DNA of 64,000 nucleotides from Odontesthes bonariensis (taxonomy: Eukaryota; Chordata; Actinopteri; Atheriniformes; Atherinopsidae), in contig NC_134521.1 in assembly GCF_027942865.1 (NCBI RefSeq), positions 17,982,449 to 18,046,448 of the forward strand, given 5' to 3'. The position numbers and the translations under genes were made by a program. Position 1 is the stretch's first letter. Each line of letters starts with the position of its first letter. Of this stretch, positions 1 to 18,800 are shown piece after piece. The notes beneath the pieces are model-generated. The model had not been told where the DNA came from and did no database searches. It was given only the letters and a program-made list of their open reading frames with translations.

Positions 1-636
1 CACTTCAGATGAGAAATAGTTGAATCAGTGACAGCAATCCTTCCTGCTGTACTCACATAGGATTTTTTTTTGTTACATCAAAAGCTGAAAAAGGAAGTGG
101 TCTGTCTGCTCTTGCTTGGTTTTGCTATGTTTACAATAACGTAACTAGTCATGTGGTTAGTCTACAGTACAAAAGTTCCAAACAAACTTGAATTCTTGTT
201 ATAATTAATGCCTCATTAGGTAAATGGAATTTATGTTTTCATTCAAACATAAAACTATAAAAAACAATCATTCCACTTCACTTACTGTGTAAATAATATG
301 AGAAACTGGTCCGACTGTATAGTATGAGGGTGTGAAGGGAAATAAATGATCAATTCTTAGTGTCTCATCCCATTTCAGTTTTTTATTCCAGGAAAAATGT
401 CTACATTTTGGTTTTGTGTCTCGGCTAAATTCATCATTGAGAAAACATCAGATTTAGGTTTGTCTGTCATCTTTCATAATGTTGACATCATGGGCAGTTT
501 GACATACCTGTCTTTGATAAATACATTACTCCATGTCAATCTAATCAATCTAAGGCAAGAGGTAGTAAACTGCTAGCTTACGATATAGTGTAAAGACTGG
601 AATTGAGGAGAGAAAAACCGCGGGAATATTAGATAC
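1..636. other. Left edge, MMP intron/3' side
   Basis: On the minus strand this follows MMP exon 8 and should be the start of intron 8. I looked for the two remaining hemopexin exons and found no convincing acceptor plus hemopexin-like reading frame here, so the 3' end of the gene is probably outside the window. The stretch holds a decayed copy of the exon 6/intron 6 junction (separate entry) and otherwise AT-rich DNA with no recognisable feature. Confidence 0.5.
430..565 (-). repeat. Decayed copy of MMP exon 6 end and intron 6
   Basis: Bases about 432-545 align by eye with 1104-1215, the end of MMP exon 6 and the start of intron 6. Both contain, on the minus strand, the exon end TCAAAGACAG followed by a GT donor, and both continue into a similar intron stretch (CATCTTTCAT on the plus strand). 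The copy lies downstream of exon 8 in gene orientation, so it is a duplicated piece, or a trace of a neighbouring tandem MMP gene, and not the functional exon. The exon part is strongly degraded upstream of the last 15-20 bases. Confidence 0.6.
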
Positions 637-6630
<5,994 letters not shown>

Positions 6631-8369
6631 GCAGAAGTCCTAGTGAGTTGATGTGTCTGTGCAGCTGCTGACACAGCACTACATGCAAAGCAGCGACCGG
6701 GACCACCTGTTAATTATTGTATGTGCCAGCACTCTTGTCCCAACAAGAACTGTAAGGTGACTCCACGCACAAGAGTTTTCTTTAATGTAATTTCAAAGAA
6801 ACCGCTAACTCCTTATCTATGGGCCCTCTAATTGGTAGAAATCAGTCCTAACTGGCCCCAAATTCTCATCCTTCAATTTTGATATTTCATCAACATTCCA
6901 ATGCTGCTGGTTTTATCTCTTACAGGGTTCATGGGAATGGCAGAGCTGTTATGACCTGCAGGTGTACAACAATGATAAAAACAGCTTGCATATGATGGAG
7001 ATGATATAAAGGAACAGAGAAGATGCACAGATTCAACTCTAAATCATTTACATTACATTCTGGATTCTAGAGAACTGTGTTAAAGAAATTTTTTATTCTA
7101 CTCCATTTCAACATGCTGAGCTTCAATATTTTTCCATTCATCAAAATGAAAGAAAGATTCAACTCATATGTTGTTGAGAAAAGGCAACATGCTCCTGACA
7201 GGCAGAGACCAACTGAGAGTGGACCAACTACAGTGCCAAAGCTAAGACCACATGTCCTCATCAATGCTCTGTTCGGCAAACACTGAAATCCCAGAGGTTA
7301 GACAATTATACTTTTAAGTTTTAAGCTCAAGAGTGTTAAATGAAGCATCAGTGTTCGTCTTTCAGTGGCGGTCAGCTGAAGGAATATAGAAACGTGGTGC
7401 TCTGCTGGCACGGAGCAGTCGAGCACCTTCCTTGAGTAAGTGTTGTCCATGTGATTACAGAGCATTTTAAGCCACAACAGTTGAAATAGTTACGATTAGA
7501 CTGAAAGCTAAGAGCAGGTTGACGTCTTTTAACAGCTCACAGCGTGCAATGATAGACAGAAAAACAAAAGATGCATAGCGATTAGTCACAACTCAGTGTC
7601 TTACTTAGCGAGAACAGGAGGAAGGATTAATTCAGGCCGGATCATAAAACAAAGCTCGCTTCCTTCACAACTGTTTGAAAAGAAAGTGACCTTGACTGGC
7701 CCTGACATTTACCTTAAAAGATCCCACACACCACACACACATCCTTATTCTCAGCAACATATGTGCACTCCCTTGTGACAGATTCTTAGGAAGAAGCATT
7801 GAAAAGCAGTGACGCATATTTGAGCTGTGTCTGAAACAACCAAGTTGACTGACTCAGGAACAAGCCTACGAGCAGTTTTTATGGCCTCTAAGCATGTTTT
7901 TTTTAGTTTTTTCTTTTTAGTGAAAATCAAAACAAAGATTTAATCCATGAAAGGGTCATAATCATGACAAACTGTGGACTTAAGGAGTGTAGCTTCCAGA
8001 CAGGTAGGAACAGGGTTTCAGGTAAGTTTATCTTTAGGGTTGTATCATAGGTCCTTCCCACTGGCAGCAATGAAAAAATGTCAGTGTTTGCAATTAAGAG
8101 TCCTAAACATCCTGTGTGCTGTTATTGTTTGGTGGCCACAATCCCACGGACCAAGATTTTGGGATTCCCCTGGTTTCCTGCAAACTATTGTAGTAGAATC
8201 CTATGGTTTCGCTAAGGTTTCATGAGAAAAACAGCAGTAAGAAATAGTGATTTTAACCAGTATACTTCTTACCTAACTAAAGACATTCCCATCTGGCATG
8301 CTTTTTTTTGTGTGTAATGCTATGTGGGAAATGTTATGTGAACATGAATTAGAAAAAAAAAACTGTCAT
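6631..8369. other. Intergenic upstream of MMP
   Basis: Contains the MMP promoter region on the minus strand. A weak AT-rich box (ataattaa on the minus strand) lies about 80-90 bases upstream of the ATG, but no start site can be fixed. Further right I see only anonymous AT-rich DNA up to the segment that is duplicated at 13.5 kb. No open frame here looks like a gene. Confidence 0.4.
7699..7892 (+). repeat. Segmental repeat, copy 1 (with 13455-13631)
   Basis: About 180 bases are shared with 13455-13631, including 'gaagcattgaaaagcagtga', 'cgcatatttgagctgtgtct' and 'gaacaagcctacgagcag'. Identity looks high, with small indels, one being an added CA-rich stretch in this copy. Confidence 0.85.
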
Positions 8370-9495
8370 ACAACCTCGATTTCCAAAGGATTGGGATGTA
8401 AACATAGCTAACCAATATCTTATTCACATTAGGCCATAGAAAACACACTGAATGTTGGAGGAGAGACACTTTATTCTTTTATGAAAAATATCAGCTCATC
8501 TCGAATTTGATGAGCAACGAAAGGCTGGAAAAGTAAGGAAGACTAAAAGGTTTTGCCGCTGGTTATTTGGCAACAGGTCGGCAACATGATTAGGTATGAA
8601 AATCGCACCTTGGACGGGCAGAGTCTTTCAGAAGTAAAGATGGCCAGAGGTTCAGCGATCTGCAAAAAACTGCAATTTGAGAATAATGTTTCTGTGTAAT
8701 ACTGAGAAGACTTACGGGCACTGCATTCGAAACAGACTCACTCTGTCGTCGAAATCACTGCATGGGCTCAGGAACACTTCCAGAGATCACTGACTGTGAA
8801 CACAGTTCACCGTGCCAGCCACAGATGCAGGTTGAAGCAGAGGAAGCCAAATGTGAAACATCTGGAAACATCCCCATCTTCTCTGGGCCAAAGCTCATTT
8901 GGCATCTCTGATGGTATGGAGGTGGATTAGTACCTAGAGAACTGGAAACTTGGAGGCCCATCAATACAGACAGGGGTGTGTTTATACAGGGTTTAGAGGA
9001 ACATGTGCTCCCATTTGGACTAAGTCCTCTTTCAGGGAAGTCGTCTCGGTGCTAGTCTGGCCTGCCTGCAGTCCAGACCTATCACCAGTTGAAGGAATGC
9101 CAATTGCAACTGTGCATCATGAAACACACACAAAAGCTACAAACAAGACCCAGGACTGTTAAGCAGCTAGAATCCTACATCAGACAAGAATGGGACACCT
9201 TTCCTCTCCCAAAGCTCCAACGATTGGTCTCCTAAGTTTCCAGATGTTCACAGGCTGTTGTTAAACCTATGTATGAGTTTATATGACACGGTGGTAAACA
9301 CTGCCCTGTCCTAACTTTATTGAGACGTGTTGTTGCCATCAAATTCAATATGTGTTTCATATTTTTCATGAAATAAAGTCTCACTTTAAAACACTTGACG
9401 CGTTTTTTTCGTTCTATTGTCAACGGAAAATTGGTTTATGACTTGCAAAAGACTGCATTGTTTTTCTCAACATTTTACGTCACAAAGTGTCCACA
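8370..9495 (+). mobile_element. Degenerate Tc1-like transposon, copy A
   Basis: Begins with a terminal-type sequence (acaacctcgatttccaaagg) and carries, in order, remnants of a Tc1/mariner transposase region: 'gcatgggctcaggaacactt', 'tcttctctgggccaaagctc', 'catctctgatggtatgga', 'ctgcctgcagtccagacct' (the P-D-L-S-P region of the DDE domain) and 'tagaatcctacatcagacaa'. Many frame breaks and internal deletions; the right terminal repeat is not clear. The same family is present at 45160-46025. Confidence 0.8.
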
Positions 9496-11504
9496 CATTT
9501 ATCTAAATAGTAAATCCTCTCCGAAGCATCACTGTGTTAGAATGACGCTATTTAGCTCACAGCAAGGCTGTGTTGCAAATGTGGGATTTTCTTCTGCATA
9601 GAATGCCTAGAATACAGTATCCTACTTTGACAGCCTGGTAGTGCAGAAAAGGGTATGCCAGGTGTAGCAATGACGTCAAACCTGTGGCATTGTATGAGGG
9701 GATTTTACAGCAAATCTGGCGTTTCCAGCATGAGTCACTGGCAAGGCCTCGCCCAGATTTGACTGTTTCTGTGTTCGGGACACTCACTCGTACAAGTGTA
9801 TTCCTGTATTCCTGTAATCTTTTTTTTAAGCAGATGCAAGTAATCCTGAGTCAAAGGAAATGGACACTAAGGGGGGGACTGAAAATGACACTCATTATCA
9901 CACACACATCTTGACGCTGACTTATAAATACTTCCTGTTGTCCATTAAAGCCAAAATTGGAGTCTGTGTTCCCAGTAAAACCATTATGTAAATGACACAC
10001 TGCTATTGGGCAATGCCCTTATGATGACTTAAAGTCACAGCTGTATTTCGCTGGTGTTGCTTATTTTACGTCTCAGCATGGATGTGGTGCACATTGGCTG
10101 GCATGATGCTTTGATCTTGAAGTGAAAATTCTTTAGCAGAGCTGAACATTCAAAGAAGTTCAACACTTAGCTTAAAGAAGATAAACAGATTTTTCTAAGA
10201 CTATGGTTTATGTGTTATTGCAGATATCGTAGGGATTTGAATTTGAAAACATTTTGATGATGAGGGGTGGATTATGGACTGTGTATATCCTTTTCTTAAT
10301 TCACCATCAAAGATGAATCAAATACTTGTGATACATGTGAAGATCAGGATACCTCTGTGGCAACCCACAGTTGTTTGCATTACAGTATGTTATTGCAACT
10401 GCAGTAAAATGACTTAATATAGCTTAGCAAATGAGCTGTTTTTACTGCAAACCCCATCACAGATACATGATCAAACTGAGATGACAGTAGCAGGAAGTGT
10501 TTGTGTTCACTAATGCCAAGGACATAGTAACACATTGACAGGCTCTGCACAACTGTGTTTACGTACAGCATAAAGCCCATGGAGGAATGCAATGTTGTCT
10601 ATGGATGTTGTAATTATCCTTTGTCTAAACTTGCTCTCCTTAAAGTGCATGAAAAAATGCCAAAAGAGCCTGACTGTCAAACACAATTGCTGCCATAAAA
10701 ACTGTATACAGTACAGTAAGCTACACTCCACGTGTCATAATACCTGCTTTGTACGACCTGCTGTGAGTCACATGCTGCTGGAGAAGTTCTGCCAGTTTGG
10801 AGGACACAAAAAGCAGATGATGCGTTAGCCCGATTGTAAATATATTGCTTTTGTATCGTTTTTTGGGGTTAAACTGAAGCCCTTCACCAGAAGTTTGACA
10901 CGAAGATTGAACTTTTACACATTAAACAAATTACTTTGAACTTAGACTTAAATTAAAGGTACATTCGACCCCGATTTCCTTTTTCAACTTAATTAAACGC
11001 AAAGTTTTACACTCGATTTAGATCGATAAAAATGGAACTCACACCATCTGCTGAATTTGTACGAACATGTAACATACATCGTATTTAACAGGCATCTATA
11101 GCAGCAAATGTCAAACTCCAAAACGCATCATGTATGTGGGGTCCTGCCGTTACATGTGTGAGTGTTTGCTCATCGTTCTTGGTTAACTGGAGCTGTGCGT
11201 CAAATATCAGATTCTTTCATATCATTGCAATGCAACTTTTATGGATTTAACCTTTATTCATACAGGTAATCTCACTGAGAAACTGGGTCTCATTCATGAC
11301 CTGTCATTTGATAGAAGCTGCAAGTATGCAGGACATCTACATTTCAGGCATTCTTAGAATCCCAGATTTTTGATGTGTACCACATTACTCTCATTATTTG
11401 TCATATGCTATACCTAAATTTAACTTTAATCTAATCTCTATTCAAAATGAGCAATAACCAGGATCCCAGAACTGACATTTTTCCCCATTTGGAATAACTT
11501 GATC
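9496..11504. other. Intergenic, no gene seen
   Basis: Open frames here are short and unlike known proteins. I see no transposon ends or RNA gene. Confidence 0.5.
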
Positions 11505-11510
11505 ACTACT

Positions 11511-13450
11511 CAGGGTTCCCGCGGGGTCTTAAATAGTCTAAAAAGCATTGAATTTATGAATTTGGAAATAATACCTTAAAAAGACTTGAAAAAGTCTTGA
11601 ATTTTGATATCTGGGTATTAAAATTTGTGCAGTAACTTCTCCGTATCGCATTTTCCTTTAAACGTTTCATTTGTCAACTAGGCTACAATTATTTTAAAAA
11701 GCCTAAATAACGTAGCCTAAATGAAGAGTGGTGGAACCAATCATTGAGAACGCAACGCTGCCGCTACCGCTCCGCCCCGGGTCCGAGCACGTCACATTGC
11801 TACAGCACTGACACAGACCACAGCAACAAGCCAAGCAGAAGCGTGAAAAATCAAGGCAAATCTCAGCAGAAAACAAGAAAGTTTAACTTAAGCCGTTATG
11901 TTGTTTTTTAACATTTGTTTGCGTTTCCTTGCTTCCCATCTCTTGCTGGGATTATGGGGAAATGTCGTAGAGTCTCACGCCAAGTACTTCAAGCACATGA
12001 AAAATATCAAAGCGAAGGATCAAACTCCTTCCATCGCCGGGGTGTTTCAACCGGCCAACGCTAGCCAGTTAGCTATTAAAGCTGCAGTCTGCAGGATTTG
12101 TTGTTGTCATACGTAAAGTCCTAATTTTTGGCATTTTAAGAGTTTACATGATCTATGAGAACGCTTGAAGTTGAAAACGGTGACCTCCGTAGTCGCAAAA
12201 TGCAAGAAATGCTTATTTTTTAACCGAAAAATAAAAAGTTATTCAACTTCCTGTCCCGCCCCATCAAAACACATGAGAACTCGTGCACGTAGATTCGCGT
12301 ACACGACTCCTCATTCATCAACTCACCTGTCATTTGCGATCATGGAAGACACAGTAAGTAGACTAGCCCGCAATGAAGTTCAATAGTCTAGATAAATAAG
12401 CGTGGGGACGAGCCTACCTTGTATCGCGCGTGCACAATCGGTGATTGACAGGCAGCAGAGCCCAGCTCGTAACCTGATTGGTTACCTTTTACCGGTCCGA
12501 TCTGCAATTTTGTAAACAAACCTTCTGGCTTTGGAAGGACCTAGCGGAACATATAGGGGACCTAGAGAACTAATTTTTTTTTGTATTGGGGTATTTAATG
12601 TACTACTTTCAGAATCCCCGGACAGTTCCAGGCATTATGCTTGAAAAAGAGTTGCAGACTGCAGCTTTAATGTATCTGAGCTAGCAGATAACGTTAACCA
12701 GCCAACTGCTAGTACAGCCCCTCCAGTTACGACCGTCACCGCAACTCGAGTAGATCTGCGAACAGCTTTTGGGTCCACACCAACCATGAAAGCAGAGGTG
12801 TTGTGGACTCCTAACACAATCACCAAACACCATTCATATAATGGAAACGAGGGTATTTCAGAGTTGTTTAAATGCATGTTCCCCTATTCCGACATCGCTG
12901 CCACAATTACTTGTGGTCCCGACAAAACGGCGTACATAGCCAAGTTTGGTTTAGCTGTGTATATTAAAGAGGAACTGGTGTCCAAGGTAAACAAATCACC
13001 GTTCGTTCTTATGTTCGATGAGATATTCTATGTTCTCATTTTTTTAGTTGATTTTCATTGTTTATAGTTCTCTCTACTCCCCATATTCCCAGCATGGAAT
13101 AAGTAGCTAGCTAACATAACCAATGTTAAAAAACAACTTAACTGTGTCAGTTAAACTTTTTTGTGGTCTGCTGAACTTTTCTTTGATTTTTCACACCTCT
13201 GTTTGGCTTGTTGTCTGTGTCTGTGCTGTGGTGTTGTAGCGTTTACTACTACTATGCTGCAATGTTTCATCAATGCTTTACACAGTCCACACTTTCATTT
13301 GTTTGAGAAATAAATGAACAAATTTAAAAAAAAAAAAGTTTTTCTTTGCCGGTAGGTCTGTGAAATAGGCCGTGAAATAGGTATTATTTTTTTTAATAAA
13401 TGGTCTTAAAAAGACTTAAATTTGACTTGAAGAAACCTGTAGGAACCCTG
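11511..13450 (+). mobile_element. CAGGG-end DNA transposon, hAT-like
   Basis: A 1.94-kb element with imperfect inverted ends: CAGGGTTCCCGCGGGGTC at left and TGTAGGAACCCTG at right, each followed inward by repeated 'cttaaaaagactt' motifs. The 6-base direct repeat ACTACT flanks it (11505-11510 and 13451-13456). Two coding remnants lie inside: one near 11960-12075 resembles a BED-like zinc finger region (V-V-E-S-H-A-K..K-H), and one at 12786-13020 (FGLAVYIKEELV, VLMFDEI) resembles the start of a fish hAT-like transposase. A second element interrupts the region between them (12080-12666). Confidence 0.7.
12080..12666. mobile_element. Nested MITE with TTAA flanks (piggyBac-like)
   Basis: The terminal inverted repeats AGCTGCAGTCTGCA and TGCAGACTGCAGCT are perfect over 14 bases and are flanked by TTAA at 12076-12079 and 12667-12670. 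TTAA target duplication is the hallmark of piggyBac elements. The 587-bp interior has no transposase-like frame. The element separates the two coding remnants of the surrounding element, so it inserted later. Confidence 0.75.
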
Positions 13451-13454
13451 ACTA

Positions 13455-13631
13455 CTGGCCCGGACATTTACCTTAAAAGGTCCCACACACCTTTATTCTC
13501 TAAAACATGTGGGCACTTCCTTGTGACAGAATCTTAAGAAGCATTGAAAAGCAGTGACGCATATTTGAGCTGTGTCTAAAACAAACAAGTTGTTTGACTC
13601 AGGAACAAGCCTACGAGCAGTTTTTATGGCC
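13455..13631 (+). repeat. Segmental repeat, copy 2 (with 7699-7892)
   Basis: Starts immediately at the right end of the CAGGG element and matches 7699-7892 through 'cagtttttatggcc'. The transposon therefore seems to have inserted at or near the duplication boundary. Confidence 0.85.
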
Positions 13632-14024
13632 CGATGCAAGATTGCGACGGTGCTTTCTCAAGGAGCGGTCAGTTTCCTCAGCCTCAGCAGAGGGGGTTGC
13701 ATGATGATGTATTTGGGAACATTACGGCACAGGAAGCTTTGACAACTGTAACTGTTTTGTTTTGTTTCAAGAGGTTTTCAACAGCGCTTTGTTTTTTCTT
13801 TTTTTTAAAGATGGCGCAACAAATTTCCAAACATTTTTCTGTAACTGTAGAGATGAAGTTTACAAATAACATTTTTTACTGAAGTGTGATGGATGATTGT
13901 CGTGTATTTTAAATCGTTGCTGGTCCCTTTGGCTGCATGAGTCACTAACAACAAAATGTTATCTCTAGTGAGGTGCACAGTACACATGAGTCATAAGATA
14001 AAATGCAAGTCTGACACAGTTTTC

Positions 14025-14030
14025 TTTATT
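14025..14030 (-). terminator. acer3: acer3 poly(A) signal (AATAAA)
   Basis: TTTATT on the plus strand, read as AATAAA on the minus strand, about 1.77 kb downstream of the acer3 stop codon. It would give a long 3' UTR covering 15801 to about 14010. Shorter ends cannot be excluded. Confidence 0.5.
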
Positions 14031-15801
14031 GGACAACACAAGACATCATAAAAGACTGGCACGTGATCAAAACCAAACAAAAACGTTGATTGGATTTACT
14101 CCTCTGGCTCCAACACATAAGTATTAGCTTTTGCATTTACTATTAACATCTAAAGAACTATGTGCAAGTTGTCAGTTGACATGTCAAATGAATGGAAGGC
14201 CAAAGAATCAGGCACCGACTTTGCATTAGAAGCTGTTGCTGTTTGTCCTGCTAATAATCAGGGGAGGGGCACACGGCGAAACACAATGTTGAAAGGTTTA
14301 TAACAAACATCAAGGCAACTTGGATTACACTGCAAAGGTTACAATAAAGCACCCTCTTTGACAACTGCTCGCCTTTACTGATGAGCAGTTATTTCACAAG
14401 ATATTAATATAAAGAGTCCACACAGACATTTGGACAACGCAAATACTTCTTTCGATAATTGTGCTTGTGAATGTTGGTAACTCTGGGGTTATGCTCTCTC
14501 ACGAAACCAGAGTACACCTACTCATCTTTAGAAATGGGTGTGTTGATTCAGCAGTTTAAGAGGACACGCAAATACAAATATCTCCAAAAGACCATTAATG
14601 CTGTGCACCTTCCAGTTCACCAGTTACTTCAAGCTCGCGCCTCCGGTCTTACTAATACGAATCCGCCGATTCACAGTAGCAAAACAAACAGTTTAAATGA
14701 AAAGCCCTTCATTTTAAAACGCAAACACAGGACATGAAAACCGAGGCAAAGGGCCTCAGAGTTCAGCAGTAGGGAGGTTGTGGTTCTTCAATGCACTACG
14801 GCACGCTGGCAATGTCTGCAAAAAGAGTGACATTTATGCCACCCAGTGGTTGTTTCGCCAAGTGTTTCACAGAGGTATTCCTCTTTAACGTGGTGGGGGG
14901 GGTGACCAGATGTTCAACTTGTTCCGTGTACCGTGGAAAAATCTAAGCTTAGTCAGTGTAATTGGGTTTTATTACAACGTAGCATCTCTTGCTACTTTAT
15001 AGCAAGGTAAACAATTAAAATGTCTCGTGACATTACTTCAACTTAATATCCCAGTGCAAATTTGGCAAAAAAGAAAATCAAGCTAAAAAAAAAATATATA
15101 GATATATATCATTGTGATAATTCCAGTTGTGACTTGCTGTGGTGTGGAAACGTTAAGCCTGTCTTCCACCTTCTAGCTGGCAGTCATTGGTGTCAATTAC
15201 ATAGAAAAACTATATGATGCTTCTTAAAATTGGATAGTACAGCAGTGGGTTTTAAGTGCAGCTCTCTTAGGTTCTTGTTAAAACTACCCAAAAACAAGTG
15301 TTATAACTGGGACATACTTCAACACGCACAGGCTTAGGGGATTTAATTATTCTGAGGACTGAACATTTAGAGATGTAAATACTGACATAGTTTCCCCTTC
15401 TCCAAACCCCGTCAATGTGACATCCATAAAGCCTTTAAATTTTTGCCACTGCAGTGGAGTACATCGTTCATTCCATGCATTGAAAATAGATGAGCGAATA
15501 AAAATAACTGCACCTCAATGAAATTACAAAAAAAAGCTAGTCTAATAAATTATAACTGATAAAAAAAAAAAACTAAAAAAAAAACTTCCATCTCATATGA
15601 CTGGATTCAGCACTATACTGTATCAAGTAAATCCCCATAATGCAAAACCAATGGGTCCCCAGGATGGTGCTCTAGGGTTCACCTGCCTCCTGGCTGTAGG
15701 CTGGGTTTCCAGCAGTGGCAGGGTGGCACTGGCAGGTCCCTGTGCCACTGGTGTCTGGATTTGGCAGTCACCATCCTTCAGCTGCTCCCCATTCCTTCAT
15801 T

Positions 15802-18800
15802 TCAGCTCATCCTTTGTGGCTCAATGTGCAATGTGGGCCAGACTCCACACAGGAACTAAACAAGGGGCGAGACCCGGAAATAGGTCATAAAAATTCACAG
15901 CTTACAACAAAAAATGAAGTCACGATATTGACAAAGGGCCACACATACCTTAACTTTTGGTCTGTACTTGAGGTAGGTTGATCTAATCTGCAAACTGTAA
16001 GATGAGCGTTTGATTTAAATGTGCATTAACAGATGATATAATTATCAAACAATCTCCTGAAACCGCTTACCTGAGAAGTATGTGCAGGTAGGACCCCAAA
16101 CCAGTGAAGATGTGCCACCAAGCATGGAACTGTGTTGCTACTCCGACACCAGGGGGCAGCATTTTTCTACTGGCTCTGAGATGGAAAAAAAAAAAAAGGT
16201 CAAATCACACTTTGATTTCTTTTCCACTCCTGCTTATATTCTCACTTCACAACTACTTACCTTATTGAGTCACAGAAGATATTGTCAATGTTCCACAGCA
16301 GGAACCCCAACATGAAGATGCCTAAGGAGGTGTAACACAGCGGCTTGAGCCATGGGTACACCCTGAAAATGAAACAAAGACACCAAAACAACACCCTTCA
16401 GCATGCGGCTCCTTCACTGAATATTCGTCATTAATGTTACTTTGATACGGTAATGATAATATTAATGTGAACTGTCCTGCTGGCAAACTCACCATGTAAC
16501 AATGAAAATGGAGCGCATCACAAGGCAAGCTACGAGAGCACCATACATGACCTGGTAGTGACACATAAAAAGATATTGGCTGTTTAATTTACTTTAGTAA
16601 TTTTGCTAAGCTGTTTCATTTCTGCCTACAACTCGACTGATCAGCAGATTAAGCACTTTTTCACAAATTCATCAAGACTGGAGTTTCTCATCCTGAATCT
16701 GAGAGGTCACTAGACAATATGAGGAATGAGAGGACTGTCCTTTCATCTTCACTTTTCATGTTCATGTAAACAAGGAAAATTGAGATGAAGTCTGTGAGTT
16801 TTTACCTCTTCCATTGGCTAAAAACCTTGAGACTGAAAAAAAAATCTCCAAATATTGTTCCCTGGCTCAACTGCAAACAACTGAGGCTCACTCTATGGTC
16901 GGAAATATTTTTTCTAAACATGTTTACGTGTTTGTGTGCCACAGAGAAGGGGCAAAAGTATGCTATCGAGCAGTGTGATTGGTAACGGTTTCCAGCCCTG
17001 AAAGACCAAACAGAGGCAGATTTGTCCCATTGTCCTGACTGTTGTAATGTGAAACTCTAACCGGTACATACAAACATTTGCTATAAGATAAGTGGTTGTG
17101 GTTGTGTTTAGTGGTTTCTGTGGTTATGAGATTATCCTTCTCACTGTTAACAATTCTTACCTGTTGTTTGATTCCATAATTAAGAGATCAGCTGTTTGGT
17201 TGTCTTGGTATAACCTGATAGCCGCTTTCAGACGTGCACTCCTAACCACTGATCTTACAGCAACAGAATGACGAAACAGGTACTCAACAGCATTCTTACC
17301 CATCAGTTTATGCATATTTCTGTATTGCTTTCAACAAGTGAGATATCCAAACTTCATGAATTCACATGATTTCACTGACAGTTAGAGAGTATTCATTTGC
17401 AGAGCAATCTTACAGATCCCGTCACTAAGGGCTAAATAAATAGCAGCCCTGTTCAGCCTCCCACTCCCTGGTTTGACTGTATCATTGTAGATGCAGAACC
17501 TTCACGTGTTTTCACAGTGCTCGTGACAAATGAGCATGAAGAAGCATTCTGGGTCGAGCTGTCGCTGCCATCTATCCTCTCATATCTCTGTCAGACACAC
17601 ACTCACAGTAAAGTTGAAGAGGCCAAATGAAACCGCCTGTTCAACATGCTTAAACATGTAGAAAAGCACTGTTTTCCATCCGTTTTAGATAACCATGATG
17701 TGCTTGTCGGGCTGATAAGATTTTTTTATGGAAATATGGCGTGTTACCCGAAGAAAGCTTTGACTCCTTAAGAACTTCGACACTATCTCATTTGATGTTT
17801 GATTTGATGCCCAATGACACGTCGAGGGCAACTATTGCGTTCATACCCTCATCTCATTGTCACTGTATGTGTGCCTGAAGCCTGTTACATTCGACGCAAC
17901 AGAATACCTTCATTTACCTCTCTTTCACCTACGTTCAAGTCCTTGTCTGTTCTGCCACTCATTGAACAAACTGCTGTCGACTGCTAAGCAGCTATATCTA
18001 CTTGGTCATAATATGTGCCCATATTATGATCATTACACCACTGCACCAGCTCGAGATCTCTCTGCCTCAAGCACAAAGAGGGGCAGAATCTGGTTGGTGA
18101 CAGAATAACCCCACAATAGAAGATCTCTATATCTTCTCTTAAAAATCATGAATGACTCAAATATACTTCAGATTTTTCTACTGTTTCTGCATGTTGCACC
18201 GCGGGTCTGATTTAACTGTATGTCTTGCATATATAGCAAATTGACAATCAACCTGACCGGACTTGAAATCTGACTGATTGAACTGACCGATAAGGCCATT
18301 AATGTAACACACGCTGAGTCTGAAAAGGGCTTGTGTTTAACAAACCTTCACGCACCACACCGAGTGTGCACTCTGTGCTGGAAAGCCCAATGTTTACACA
18401 AGTTAAATGTGACCTGCAGCTCACTGAGCCCTGATAGCAAACAATGAGCAATGCGAGCATTACACAGAGCACTCCCTTACCTGGTGAAACACCGGCTCCT
18501 TCCACTGTAAGTACACCTGCGCAACAGGAAACAGACAAACTGCTCAGGTACAAAAACATGGTAACGAAAAAATGTTACGATTGTTAAAGTTGATGGGGAT
18601 ACTCACCAAAGTGACCGAGATGCTGAAGATTAATAATAATGCAATAGGGAATAAGCTGATGGTGTTCTCTTGCTTGAAGCACTCGTATCTGAACAGGATG
18701 GCAGCGAAAAACAAAGAGAGCTTAAATGAAAGTGGGACATTAATCCAGATTTTTACCTTCGCACATGGAGCGAGAGCCAAAAAAAGGACGGCGCAACGCA

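Noticed and set aside
14740..14840. Alternative last acer3 exon (acceptor TCACTCTTTTTGCAG on the minus strand)
   Set aside because: The acceptor is good, but the frame it opens is unlike ACER3. The exon at 15802-15855 encodes [11 protein letters not shown], which fits the family and gives exactly 267 residues.
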